From assembly GCA_021826965.1 (NCBI GenBank), contig JAKAYA010000005.1:1-64000 (forward strand): 64,000 bases of DNA, read 5' to 3'. The DNA comes from Nitrospirota bacterium (GTDB taxonomy: Bacteria > Nitrospirota > Leptospirillia > Leptospirillales > Leptospirillaceae). The number at the start of each line of letters is the position of its first letter. Position 1 is the stretch's first letter. Shown here one piece after another: positions 18,508-28,748 of this stretch. A program made the translations under genes and the position numbers. Under the pieces are notes generated by a model that was not told the origin of the DNA, ran no database searches, and saw only the letters and a list, made by a program, of their open reading frames with translations.

Positions 18508-19003
18508 GATTGAAAATTGCCAGAGAAAGTTTCCAGTGGACATACGTGCTCTTTCCCTCCTGGCAAACGAGGCACAGAAGAGTCTGGGGGAAAAGAAGAA
18601 AAACTACACGATCACCTTCGTCAACAATCGCCGCATCCGTCGGATCAACCAGGAATTCCGCGGAAAAAACAGTGCCACGGACGTCCTTTCGTTTTCCTAT
18701 CCCAATGCCTCTGCTCCGGAGATCCCCTTTCCGGACGGCGAGATACTCATCTCCACCGAAAAAGCAGACCGGCAAGCACGCGAACAAAACATTTCCCTGG
18801 AGGCCGAGATCCTCAACCTGATCATTCATGGACTCTGCCACCTGGCCGGTTACGATCATGAGGCGGATCCCGCAGAATCCCTCCGGATGAAAAGGGCGGA
18901 ACGAAAGATCGCGGAACTTCTCCGAAAAACCCTTCATCAATCCGGCGTTTCTTTTTCGGGAGCAAAACCACAAAGCGGGATTCAGGGAAAAATTCCCGAT
19001 TGA
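18497..19003 (+). CDS. ybeY: Endoribonuclease YbeY (rRNA maturation factor)
   Basis: The 168-residue protein has the zinc signature HGLCHLAGYDHE (HxxxHxxxxxH) near residue 115 and the family motifs NRRIRRINQEFRGKNSATDVLSF. It acts in 16S rRNA 3'-end processing and 70S quality control. Its start overlaps the end of the HD hydrolase gene, and a GCACAGGAGG ribosome binding site precedes it. Confidence 0.94.
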   Translation: MPVEIENCQRKFPVDIRALSLLANEAQKSLGEKKKNYTITFVNNRRIRRINQEFRGKNSATDVLSFSYPNASAPEIPFPDGEILISTEKADRQAREQNISLEAEILNLIIHGLCHLAGYDHEADPAESLRMKRAERKIAELLRKTLHQSGVSFSGAKPQSGIQGKIPD

Positions 19004-19034
19004 GACCCGCTTTCAGGAAAGGGATACGTTTTTC

Positions 19035-19967
19035 ATGAACATCTTGCAACGACTGGGATCCGGTCTTAAAAAAACGCGGGAAAAACTTGGAAGCAGTCTG
19101 GCTCAACTGTTCGGGAAAGAACGCTCCCCCCAATTCTACGAAGAACTGGAGGATCTCCTGGTCCTTTCGGACGTCGGTCCCGAACAGGCATCCCTCCTGA
19201 TTCGGGACCTGAAAAACTGGGAAAGAGATTCAGAAAACGACAACGGGAAAGATCCGGTTCTCTTCCTGGAAGAGAGAATCGCAAGCTTTTTTCCCCTTGA
19301 TCCTCCCGTTTGGGTCGAACAACCCGACTGGAAGCCCGTCGTCATTCTGATGGTGGGCGTAAACGGAGTGGGAAAAACCACGACGACCGGAAAACTCGCT
19401 CACCGCTTCCGGGAGGAAGGGAAATCCGTTATTCTGGGGGCAGCTGACACATTCCGCGCCGCCGCAGTCCAGCAACTTCGCCTCTGGGGGGAAAAACTGG
19501 ACATCCCTGTCGTGCATCAAAAAGAAGGTGCCGATCCGGCCGCAGTTGCTTTCGATACCGTCAAGGCGGCCCTCGCGCGAAAGATCGACGTTGCCATCAT
19601 CGACACGGCAGGACGTCTGCAGACGAAACACAACCTGATGGCAGAACTCGGAAAAATCTACGGGTTGGTCAAACGGGAAATGGAAGACCGGCCGTTCGAG
19701 ACACTGATCGTTCTTGATGCCACCCTCGGACAGAATACCATCAGTCAGCTCGAAAACTTCCGCAAGGCCATCCCCGTCACAGGCATGATCCTGACCAAGC
19801 TCGACGGCACATCCAAGGGCGGAATCGTCGTCAGCCTGGCCCGGAAGTTCCACCTTCCCGTCCGGTATGTGGGATTGGGGGAAGGCAAGGACGACCTCGT
19901 CGAGTTCGATCCGGTCCTCTACGCCCGAGCTCTCCTCCGGCCGGAAGAGTCGCTCCGCTCCTCCTAG
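19035..19967 (+). CDS. ftsY: Signal recognition particle receptor FtsY
   Basis: The 310-residue SRP GTPase has an N domain (LQRLGSGLKKTREKL... YEELEDLLVLSDVGPE) and a G domain with GVNGVGKTTTTGKLA, DTFRAAAVQQL, IDTAGRLQTKHNLM and TKLDGTSKGG. It docks ribosome-SRP complexes at the membrane. The acidic N-terminal A domain of E. coli is missing, as in many bacteria. Its TAG stop shares CTAG with the stop of convergent aroE. Confidence 0.96.
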   Translation: MNILQRLGSGLKKTREKLGSSLAQLFGKERSPQFYEELEDLLVLSDVGPEQASLLIRDLKNWERDSENDNGKDPVLFLEERIASFFPLDPPVWVEQPDWKPVVILMVGVNGVGKTTTTGKLAHRFREEGKSVILGAADTFRAAAVQQLRLWGEKLDIPVVHQKEGADPAAVAFDTVKAALARKIDVAIIDTAGRLQTKHNLMAELGKIYGLVKREMEDRPFETLIVLDATLGQNTISQLENFRKAIPVTGMILTKLDGTSKGGIVVSLARKFHLPVRYVGLGEGKDDLVEFDPVLYARALLRPEESLRSS

Positions 19968-20860
19968 TCCCCTCTCCTTCCCGAGAAATCCGGATCGAAA
20001 GAAAGACTTCTCCCCAGCTTCCTGTGAAGAGCTTCGGCCATCACGGCTCGGGGAGCCGGATGTCCGGTCCATATCTCGAAAGAGAGGGCTCCCTGCTCCA
20101 GCAGCATTCCAAGTCCGTCTTCTCCGGGGATCTTCCGATCCGACCCCGCCTTGAGAAAAGCGGTTGGAAGCCCATCCGGACGGTAGGACAAGTCGAAGAA
20201 ACCTTTTATCCCGGAACAGTCCACCCCTTCCAGAACGTGGAAACTTTCCGGAAAGGCTTCCCGGGAAAGGGCGTTGATCAGGATATCACCCTCTCCCGTT
20301 CCCTTTTCGGAGAACTCTTCCAGAGAAAGCACAAAGATCCCCTCCTTTTCCGGACCGGGAAAAAGAGAGTCCAGAAGAGCCCGTGCTTTTCCGGGGGAAC
20401 GGTTTACGAGGGTCATCCGACGAAAGCCCTCTTCGCGGAGAGCGAAAACGACGCTTCGGGAAGACCCGCCGGCACCGAGTACAATCGGGTGAAAGAGTTC
20501 CTTTTTGATTTTCTTCTCAACGAAAAGACGGAAAGCCGTCCGGAATCCTGGCACGTCCGTATTGGCACCGGACCATCCTTCCGGTCGTCTCGATACGGTA
20601 TTGACGGCTCCGACCAGTCTTGAAACACGATCCTGAGAGGCGATCAACCCGGAAATCGTTTCCTTGTGCGGCAATGTGACATTAAACCCCTCCACCCCCA
20701 GGATTTCAAGCGCCTGCAATGCGCCATTGAGCCTGTCCGGTGGAATTTCAAAAGGAACATACGCGGCATCGAGGCCCAGGGATTCCAGTGCGGCCTGCTG
20801 AAAAACCGGAGAAAGGGAATGGGCCACGGGATATCCGATGACGCCGTAAAGTTTCTTCAT
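19964..20860 (-). CDS. aroE: Shikimate dehydrogenase
   Basis: 298 residues from ATG 20860 (MKKLYGVIGYPVAHSLSP). The track start at 20941 would run into the upstream small membrane gene. Substrate motifs are SLSP, NVTLPHKE (Lys catalytic) and NTD (GANTDVPGF). The NADP-binding loop is GAGGSSRSVVFAL. It reduces 3-dehydroshikimate in aromatic amino acid synthesis. Transcribed toward ftsY, with the stop codons overlapping. Confidence 0.94.
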   Translation of the reverse strand: MKKLYGVIGYPVAHSLSPVFQQAALESLGLDAAYVPFEIPPDRLNGALQALEILGVEGFNVTLPHKETISGLIASQDRVSRLVGAVNTVSRRPEGWSGANTDVPGFRTAFRLFVEKKIKKELFHPIVLGAGGSSRSVVFALREEGFRRMTLVNRSPGKARALLDSLFPGPEKEGIFVLSLEEFSEKGTGEGDILINALSREAFPESFHVLEGVDCSGIKGFFDLSYRPDGLPTAFLKAGSDRKIPGEDGLGMLLEQGALSFEIWTGHPAPRAVMAEALHRKLGRSLSFDPDFSGRRGD

Positions 20861-20901
20861 CGTGTCCGGAAAATCGATCGACTGGTGGTATCGGACATCA
20901 T

Positions 20902-21156
20902 CTAGGCGATCTCCTTGAGGACGTAACGGAAAACGACCCACAGGATGATGCCCGCCAGAAGAGTGACCCCGGCGATCAGCGCAGCCTTTGGACCAGCAAA
21001 GATCATATAGAAAAAAACGAACAGCAGAAAAAGACCGAGGACGAAGTAGACAAAAACTCTCACCCAGTCCCGAAGTGTCATTTTTTCTTCGTCGGCCTGG
21101 ACAGGTTCTGTTTCCACGTCTTTTTCACGGGTATCGGGCAAACCTGCCGGATCCAT
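20902..21156 (-). CDS. Small two-helix membrane protein, unknown
   Basis: The 399-aa track ORF is mostly shadow of uvrC. ATG 21156 gives 84 residues (MDPAGLPDTREKD), with two adjacent TM helices at about 31-54 and 58-78 and a polar N terminus. A GGAAGTGAGG precedes it. It lies upstream of aroE on the same strand (41-base gap) and divergent from uvrC. No family is recognised with confidence. Confidence 0.65.
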   Translation of the reverse strand: MDPAGLPDTREKDVETEPVQADEEKMTLRDWVRVFVYFVLGLFLLFVFFYMIFAGPKAALIAGVTLLAGIILWVVFRYVLKEIA

Positions 21157-21214
21157 CTGGAACCTCACTTCCAAAACAGAATGGTTGAGTCCTCTTTCTC
21201 GCGGGTCCCTATAG

Positions 21215-21220
21215 TATAAT
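21215..21220 (+). promoter_or_regulatory. Likely -10 box of the uvrC promoter
   Basis: A perfect TATAAT lies 33 bases before the uvrC GTG. TTGAGT further upstream gives a non-ideal spacing (19 bases to the overlapping TATAGT), so the -35 is uncertain. Confidence 0.4.
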
Positions 21221-21252
21221 GAACCCATTCGGCAGAGAACAATGGAGGGAAC

Positions 21253-23151
21253 GTGACTAAATCGGAAAATCCTTCTGCAGATTCCCGTGTGTCCCCGCTC
21301 GAAGACCGTCTCCGGACACTCTCGGAGGAACCCGGCGTATACCTGATGAAGAGCGAATCGGGCGAAGTCCTCTACGTCGGCAAATCCCGGAGTCTCAAAG
21401 ACCGTGTCCGCTCCTACTTCCAGGAGACCCGAACCCGTTCTGCCCGAATCTCCCTTCTCGTCTCGCGTGTCTGGGACATCGAAATCATCCGGACCAAGAC
21501 AGAACTGGACGCGCTGATCCTCGAAAATACGCTGATCAAACGATACCGGCCGCGCTACAATGTTCTGCTTCGGGACGACAAGACGTATCCTTATCTGAAG
21601 TTCAGCTGGAACGACTCGTTTCCCCGACTGACCATCACCCGACGGGTCCGGAATGACGGGAACCTCTACTTCGGTCCTTACCCTAACCCCTCCGCGATGA
21701 AAGACACCTTGCGTCTCATTCGCCGGACCTTTCCCCTTGCCACCTGCACGATTCCTCTGGACAAGCCCACGCTCGAGCGTCCGTGCGTCGAATACCAGAT
21801 AAAGCGGTGTCTCGGTCCATGTGTCCAGGGATTGACAAGCGAAGATGAATACCGACAGGTGGCAACGGCCGTGAAGCTTTTTCTCCAGGGAAAAAGCAGC
21901 GACCTCCTGATGCTCCTGGAAAGGGAAATGAAGGCCTGCGCCAGGTCTCTCGAATTCGAAAAGGCTGCTGTCGTTCGCGACCGATACAGAAACGTCCTTC
22001 AGGTTCTGGAAAAGCATGCCGTCTCTTTTCCGTTCCAGCATCCGATTGACGGACTGTACCTCGCGCGCACCAGAGAACTCTCTCTCATGGTGGTTTTGCA
22101 TATCCGGAACGGACTTCTGATCGGGAAAAAAGAGGTCGAGCTGAAGAATACCGAGGATGCGCCGGACGCAGAGATCCTCGTCGCTTTCCTGGAACAGTTC
22201 TACGGGAAAGAATCCGCCTGTCTTCCGGGGGAAATCCTTCTTCCGATGCCCTTGCCCGAAGATGATCTCATGACCCTTTCCTGGATGTCCGAAAAGAAAG
22301 GGGAAGACCCCGTCCGGATCATCTTCCCAAGACGAGGAGACAAAAAAATGATTCTGGACCTGGTCAGGGAAAATGCCGAAGAAGCCCTTCGGGCAAGGGC
22401 GAAACGAAAAATCGCCCCCGAAACCCTGCTTGAAGAGACCCGGTCACTCCTGAACCTGGACCGGCTCCCGCACACAATGTGCTGCGTGGATATCTCCAAT
22501 ATAGGAGACCTTTTTCCGGTTGCTTCTCTCGTGACGTTTCAGGAAGGGCGTCCGGAGAAGTCTCTTTACCGGAAATTCCGGATTCGTTATGAAAAAGGCC
22601 AGGACGATTTCAAGATGCTGAGCGAAGTGATGGAACGACAGTTTGGAGAAAATCCTCTTCCGGATCTTCTGGTTATCGACGGAGGCCCCTTACAGCTCGA
22701 TGCCTGTGTCCGCACACTGAAAGCGATGGGGCATGCGGATGCCTCCCGGCGCGTTGTGTCGCTGGCCAAGGAAAGAGTTGCAAAAAACAAGATGGAACGC
22801 ATTTTTTTCCCGGGTCTGGATGCTCCCCTCGTCCTCCCAGGCCACCATCCCGTGACCCATCTGCTGGTCCGCCTGCGCGATGAGGCCCACCGGTTTGCCT
22901 TGAAATATCACCGGACTTTGAGAGAGGAATACCTCACGCATTCCAGACTTTTGAACATTGCGGGAGTGGGCCCGGCACGGGAGAAAAAACTCCTCCTTTC
23001 CTTCGGTTCTGTCCGGGGTCTGATGGAGGCGACGGTCGAGGAAATCGTTCAAAAGACAGGGCTTTCCACGATTCTTGCAGCTTCCATCCACCAGTCTCTT
23101 CGGGAACATCCTCCCGGCCCGGATCCGACAACCCCCGGGATGCCTTCATGA
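21253..23151 (+). CDS. uvrC: Excinuclease ABC subunit C
   Basis: 632 residues from GTG 21253 with GGAGGGA just upstream. The GIY-YIG nuclease is at about 25-105 (GVYLMKSESGEVLYVGKSRS). The UvrB-binding helix is near 215-245 (ARSLEFEKAAVVRDRY), the RNase H-like nuclease half is at about 410-560 (VDISNIGD..., LLVIDGG), and a helix-hairpin-helix is near 575-605 (IAGVGPAREKKLL). It makes both incisions in nucleotide excision repair. Its TGA overlaps the next gene start (ATGA). Confidence 0.96.
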   Translation: MTKSENPSADSRVSPLEDRLRTLSEEPGVYLMKSESGEVLYVGKSRSLKDRVRSYFQETRTRSARISLLVSRVWDIEIIRTKTELDALILENTLIKRYRPRYNVLLRDDKTYPYLKFSWNDSFPRLTITRRVRNDGNLYFGPYPNPSAMKDTLRLIRRTFPLATCTIPLDKPTLERPCVEYQIKRCLGPCVQGLTSEDEYRQVATAVKLFLQGKSSDLLMLLEREMKACARSLEFEKAAVVRDRYRNVLQVLEKHAVSFPFQHPIDGLYLARTRELSLMVVLHIRNGLLIGKKEVELKNTEDAPDAEILVAFLEQFYGKESACLPGEILLPMPLPEDDLMTLSWMSEKKGEDPVRIIFPRRGDKKMILDLVRENAEEALRARAKRKIAPETLLEETRSLLNLDRLPHTMCCVDISNIGDLFPVASLVTFQEGRPEKSLYRKFRIRYEKGQDDFKMLSEVMERQFGENPLPDLLVIDGGPLQLDACVRTLKAMGHADASRRVVSLAKERVAKNKMERIFFPGLDAPLVLPGHHPVTHLLVRLRDEAHRFALKYHRTLREEYLTHSRLLNIAGVGPAREKKLLLSFGSVRGLMEATVEEIVQKTGLSTILAASIHQSLREHPPGPDPTTPGMPS

Positions 23152-26100
23152 TACTCGCAATCGCCATGGTTCTGGCCGGAACCGGATGGGTGATTCTGAC
23201 ATCCTTTTTCCGGACGGTTGTGGATCCCTGGTTCAACGCCTACCCGCTTCTGTCCGCGCTTGTCGTAGCAACCGTGCTCCTCACCTATGCCACGATTCTG
23301 CTCCTCGCCGGGAGCAATTTCGGAAAACCTCTGCCGGAAAAAAAGAAAGTCAAGGGATCTTTTTCCTCCACACCTCCCCTGTACTATATCCTCCAATGGT
23401 CGCTCGTCGGAGGTGTTTTCATCCTTTCCGGCTTCTTCACACTCGGTATGGTTCCGTATCTGTCCGGATTCCTGTGGCTCACCGGTACCGTCACATTGCT
23501 TTCCCAGCTCCTTTTCCTGATGATTCCCGGAAACTTCCGGCAAGAATCCGAGGCGGGCAAGGTGGACCTGATCCCGAATCGTCTCCGTCTCCGGGAGAAG
23601 GCCTACCACTTCTGGGACATGTGCATCATGGCCGGCGGTTTTTTCCTGGTGACCGGGGCGCTTTTGAAACCCATTTCCGTCGTTGCCGGACTCCTGTCAA
23701 TCGGGACCGGCTTTTCCTGGCTTCTGGGAGCCGTTTCTTTTTCCCTGGTCAGCACAGTCCACCTTTCCGGAGCGTTCCGGAAAAAGACACCACCATCATC
23801 CTATACGGTCCCGGAAGATACGCTTTCCGTCTTTCCCAGGAACAACCCGGCAAGGATCGCTCTGATCGAAGCCTATTCGGCCCACATGAATACCAGGTCC
23901 TTCTTCAGCTCCAAAAAGAACGGAATTCTCCTCTGGGGTCCTTCCGTCAAAGCTTGCCACACGTTCTTCCGGGCATTGGCCGGAGAGACGGGACGGGCTT
24001 ATATCGGGTTTGAACTGTCGTCCCTCCGGGGACTTTCGACTTCTGCCGTCGAGCACGAGATACGGAACATCCTTTACAGGATTCATCTGTATAAACCGGT
24101 CCTGGTCCACATCACCGACTACGAATCCTCCGTCCTGTCCATTTCCCAGCCGGAAAGGGACTCTGTCAAAAAACAACTGCTCCGGCTTTTGACACAGAAA
24201 CATGCCCTTGTCGTCATGGACGCGCGTCAGATCGAAGATCTTCCTCCCGAGTTCAAAACCCCTCCCGTCGTCCACTGGGTGATCGAATCGGGAGAATGCG
24301 ATGTTGCCACACGCATGACGTTCTTCCGTCTCTCTCTCAGGGAATTGGCCCGGAGAAACGAGCTTCTGCCCGGCCAGATTCCTCTTCTGACCCTCGAAAT
24401 GATCGATGGCTACGACTTGTACAAACTTGCGGAAATGACGGAAGGGTTTTCCCCCGAGGACATCGACGACGTCTTGCACCGGAGCCTCAAGAGCGCCCGT
24501 TCACTCCGGAGATCGCTGCGACAACTCGATATCGACGTGTCGATCCGCCGAAAAATGCAAGGATGGCAGGATCCGACACTCGAACCCATGGAGTCGGTGC
24601 GCGCACGTCTGACCGAAGAAGCGATCGCTCCCGCCCTTGTCATCAGCGCTTCCGAAAAGATCCTGAAACAGAAGCGCCATGCCAGCGAATCCCTGCTGAT
24701 CATCGGAAAAATTCCGAGCCTCCGCCAAAAACTCGCGCAGCTGCTGGCCCAAAAGGAAAATTACCACTTCTCCGCCATTGCCCAGAAAGAGTTCTCCCGG
24801 GACAGTCTGGGCACGTTCCGGAACTTCGTGATCCAGAACAAGAAACTTCGTCCCGCTGTCCTTTACGTCGACCCTCTGGAGCTACTTTTTCCGCGGGTCC
24901 AGCTTTCCCACTTCAGCTATCACGGAGAAATCTACAACCAGAAAGTGATTGAGCTCTCACAGGTTCTTCAGGAAAGACAGTTCTGGCTGATTTGCGGAAC
25001 TTCGGGCATCAACGACATCGATCCCATGATTCTCCGGAAGTTCTCGCGTGTGCTGGAAATCGGAGATGTCCAGAAAGAATTTCTTCAGGATGTCGAAACC
25101 TATGCGATGGAAAAACTTCTGGAAGGATTTTCTTCCGAGGATATCGACTTTTCCCGTTTTCACCTCTTCACCGGAGAGTTGTCCATGAAGAACCAACCGG
25201 CAGGGGAGACAATTCAGAAAACCTCGCCGACATTCAGCCTGGCCCTTCCTGAAGGAGAACCGCCCCCCATCCGTGGCTATTTTGGCCGGGAAGCCCTTCA
25301 GAACGAGATTCTTGGAATTCTGGAAGCGGGACGTCTGAAAATCCGCAAGGAAGGCTCGGGGCTTCGTGGAACATTCTTCTTTCTCGGACCTCCCCAGAGC
25401 GGCCGAAAGGCTCTTGCCCAGGCTCTTGCCCGTCAGGTATACGAAAACGAAGACGCTTTCGTCTATCGCGACATGGGCCTGTTCGACGAGCTGTTCTTTG
25501 CGGAACAGTTCCTGAAAAAACCCGTCTCGTCCTCGCAGACGAATCCGATTCTGCCAGACGACATCTGGGATGTCTTCGCCAAAAATCCTGCACGACTTCT
25601 TTATCTGGACAACGTGGAAAGGGCTCATCCAAGCCTCTGGACCGCCCTTCTCCCGGTGCTCCGGACGGGTCGCCTCACATGGCAGGAAAACGCGCGAAAC
25701 ATTTCCGACAGCACTTTCATCCTGGCGTCCGGTCTTTTTTCACCCCAGGAATTTGCGCAGGTCGACCCCTGGGAAAGACCGGACGTCATGATTCGGACCA
25801 TTCAGAACAGCAACAGAAGACTGGCCTACCTGCCTGTTTTCCAACCGACCTTTCTCCAGCACGTGGATCTGATCCTTCCATTTTCCGAGTATGGCACGGA
25901 AGAAATTCACACGATTCTCCGCCAGACGGTAACAGGGATTTTGCAAAATTTTGCAGAAAACTTCCCGTTTGAGGGGTCTCTTGCAGTGGATCCGGGACTT
26001 TTCGAGCAAATGATGTCAAAATTCGACATTCCCCGGAGAGGCATGGAGGGGATCGACCGAAAACTTGAAATCCTGCTCCTCCCCGCTCTGGCAAAGATTC

Positions 26101-26228
26101 GCGCATCGGCCGAAAGAGAGCCCGGTCCCCATAACTATGTCCTCTCCTGGGACGCGGGCGATATCACGCTCCGCCCTGTTGCTCCCCCCGAGCGACACAG
26201 CGAAGAAATGGCTACCACGACTCCCTGA
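23148..26228 (+). CDS. Large membrane protein with three degenerate AAA+-type modules
   Basis: The 1026-residue protein is translationally coupled to uvrC. Residues 1-205 hold about six TM helices. Residues 258-455 read like an FtsH-type AAA domain whose Walker A is lost (GPSVKACHT instead of GPPGTGKT) but whose C-terminal helix signature remains (TEGFSPEDIDDVLHRSLKSA). Residues 513-672 repeat the pattern (LLIIGKIPSLRQK; VLYVDPLELLFPR; LLEGFSSEDID). Residues 708-985 resemble a ClpB-type second AAA domain (GPPQSGRKALAQALA; YLDNVERAHP). Every Walker A/B is altered, so it is probably a non-hydrolysing scaffold. Function unknown. The fold call is by pattern reading. Confidence 0.7.
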   Translation: MILAIAMVLAGTGWVILTSFFRTVVDPWFNAYPLLSALVVATVLLTYATILLLAGSNFGKPLPEKKKVKGSFSSTPPLYYILQWSLVGGVFILSGFFTLGMVPYLSGFLWLTGTVTLLSQLLFLMIPGNFRQESEAGKVDLIPNRLRLREKAYHFWDMCIMAGGFFLVTGALLKPISVVAGLLSIGTGFSWLLGAVSFSLVSTVHLSGAFRKKTPPSSYTVPEDTLSVFPRNNPARIALIEAYSAHMNTRSFFSSKKNGILLWGPSVKACHTFFRALAGETGRAYIGFELSSLRGLSTSAVEHEIRNILYRIHLYKPVLVHITDYESSVLSISQPERDSVKKQLLRLLTQKHALVVMDARQIEDLPPEFKTPPVVHWVIESGECDVATRMTFFRLSLRELARRNELLPGQIPLLTLEMIDGYDLYKLAEMTEGFSPEDIDDVLHRSLKSARSLRRSLRQLDIDVSIRRKMQGWQDPTLEPMESVRARLTEEAIAPALVISASEKILKQKRHASESLLIIGKIPSLRQKLAQLLAQKENYHFSAIAQKEFSRDSLGTFRNFVIQNKKLRPAVLYVDPLELLFPRVQLSHFSYHGEIYNQKVIELSQVLQERQFWLICGTSGINDIDPMILRKFSRVLEIGDVQKEFLQDVETYAMEKLLEGFSSEDIDFSRFHLFTGELSMKNQPAGETIQKTSPTFSLALPEGEPPPIRGYFGREALQNEILGILEAGRLKIRKEGSGLRGTFFFLGPPQSGRKALAQALARQVYENEDAFVYRDMGLFDELFFAEQFLKKPVSSSQTNPILPDDIWDVFAKNPARLLYLDNVERAHPSLWTALLPVLRTGRLTWQENARNISDSTFILASGLFSPQEFAQVDPWERPDVMIRTIQNSNRRLAYLPVFQPTFLQHVDLILPFSEYGTEEIHTILRQTVTGILQNFAENFPFEGSLAVDPGLFEQMMSKFDIPRRGMEGIDRKLEILLLPALAKIRASAEREPGPHNYVLSWDAGDITLRPVAPPERHSEEMATTTP

Positions 26229-26272
26229 GAGCGCCGAAAGCTTTCTCCAAGATTCCTGAACCGCGAAAAAAA

Positions 26273-26302
26273 TTGACAGACCCAGAACACGCATAATAAA
26301 AT
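26273..26302 (+). promoter_or_regulatory. Strong sigma70-type promoter upstream of thiC
   Basis: A perfect TTGACA (26273-26278), an 18-base spacer and TAAAAT (26297-26302). The predicted start near 26309 leaves a leader of about 157 bases before the thiC ATG. Confidence 0.7.
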
Positions 26303-26333
26303 CGGGCGTATGGTGAACTCTCGGCTCAGCTAA

Positions 26334-27854
<1,521 letters not shown>

Positions 27855-27882
27855 TCAAACTATTGACCACGATTATCCGGAG

Positions 27883-27905
27883 GGGAGGGGCTCCCGCCCC
27901 CTCCC
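27883..27905 (+). other. GC-rich hairpin after thiC
   Basis: GGGAGGGGC pairs with GCCCCCTCCC around a TCCC loop, about 30 bases after the thiC stop. It has no T run. It may protect the 3' end of the message or be part of a two-hairpin control element with the terminator that follows. Confidence 0.5.
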
Positions 27906-27922
27906 GCCGGGTCTGGAAACAT

Positions 27923-27970
27923 CCGTATCGGGCACAACCCGAAGGACCTTCGGTTCCCGATGCGGTTTTT
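27923..27970 (+). terminator. Intrinsic terminator between thiC and the metH pair
   Basis: CCGTATCGGG pairs with CCCGATGCGG (one G-U) around an inner CCGAAGG/CCTTCGG-type arm and is followed by TTTTT. It ends 65 bases before the next gene, in a region where I cannot find a good promoter. It may therefore be an attenuator for the methionine genes rather than a plain stop. Confidence 0.7.
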
Positions 27971-28034
27971 CCTGTTTTTCTTTTTTCCTCACTCCCCCTT
28001 CTTTGCCCGGTTCCCGGTAAATCAGGGAGAACTC

Positions 28035-28748
28035 ATGCCTTCCATGCGGATCGGATCCCCTGTTTTTTTCAACAATATCCCCTTTGAGATTGAAGAACGC
28101 CAGATTCTCCGGGAAATGCGCATTCCCCGAAAATCCTTCCTGAAAGAACTCGATGAGCCCGGACTCGCAAACCAGATCCGTAAAGCCATTGACGAAGGAT
28201 ACAGACTGATCCGGGGGAAAGGCGTCTATCGCACACTCGCCCTGACCGGCCAGGAAGACCAAAAGGTCCTGACCCGGGAAAGTTCGACGCTTTTCGTCGG
28301 AGAAAAAATGGTCAAACTTCTTCGGTATTGTGATTACGCATCCCTGTTGGTCGCAACGATCGGTCCCGACCTCGAAACCCGTGTCGACCAGCTTGCTGCC
28401 GATGAGCCGGCCTACGCCTTTTTCCTGGAACGGGTCGGGGCCTGGATGGCGGATTACATGGGAATCCTGGTTGACCGGGCGATCGAAAAGGAAGCCAAAC
28501 GATTCGGGTATGGCCGGACGTTTCGCTTTGGCGTCGGGTACGGAGACTGGCCCCTTTCCAGGCAAGCGGAGGTCATGGAGCTGACACAAGCGCAGAGGAT
28601 CGGCGTATCGCTCACCGAATCCTTCATCATGATTCCCCGACTATCCGTTTCGGCCGTAATCGGATGGGAAAGAACGCTGGATGTTCCCGACAAAAAGAAA
28701 ACTGCGACGAAAAAGGACAACGAAGAAGAAAACGAGGACGAGGCGTGA
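28035..28748 (+). CDS. Stand-alone methionine synthase activation-domain protein
   Basis: 237 residues from ATG 28035 with AGGGAG upstream; the track start at 27960 lies in the terminator. The sequence matches the SAM-binding activation domain normally at the C terminus of MetH: GYRLIRGKGVYRTLAL..., then RTFRFGVGYGDWPLSRQ and LTESFIMIPRLSVSAVIGW. In this family it re-methylates oxidised cob(II)alamin. Here it is a separate gene whose TGA overlaps the metH GTG, and MetH lacks the domain, so the two proteins should work together. Confidence 0.85.
   Translation: MPSMRIGSPVFFNNIPFEIEERQILREMRIPRKSFLKELDEPGLANQIRKAIDEGYRLIRGKGVYRTLALTGQEDQKVLTRESSTLFVGEKMVKLLRYCDYASLLVATIGPDLETRVDQLAADEPAYAFFLERVGAWMADYMGILVDRAIEKEAKRFGYGRTFRFGVGYGDWPLSRQAEVMELTQAQRIGVSLTESFIMIPRLSVSAVIGWERTLDVPDKKKTATKKDNEEENEDEA

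Noticed and set aside
20902-22101. 399-residue minus-strand ORF opposite uvrC
   Set aside because: Only its last 84 residues (from 21156) are outside uvrC and form a plausible protein; the rest is shadow.
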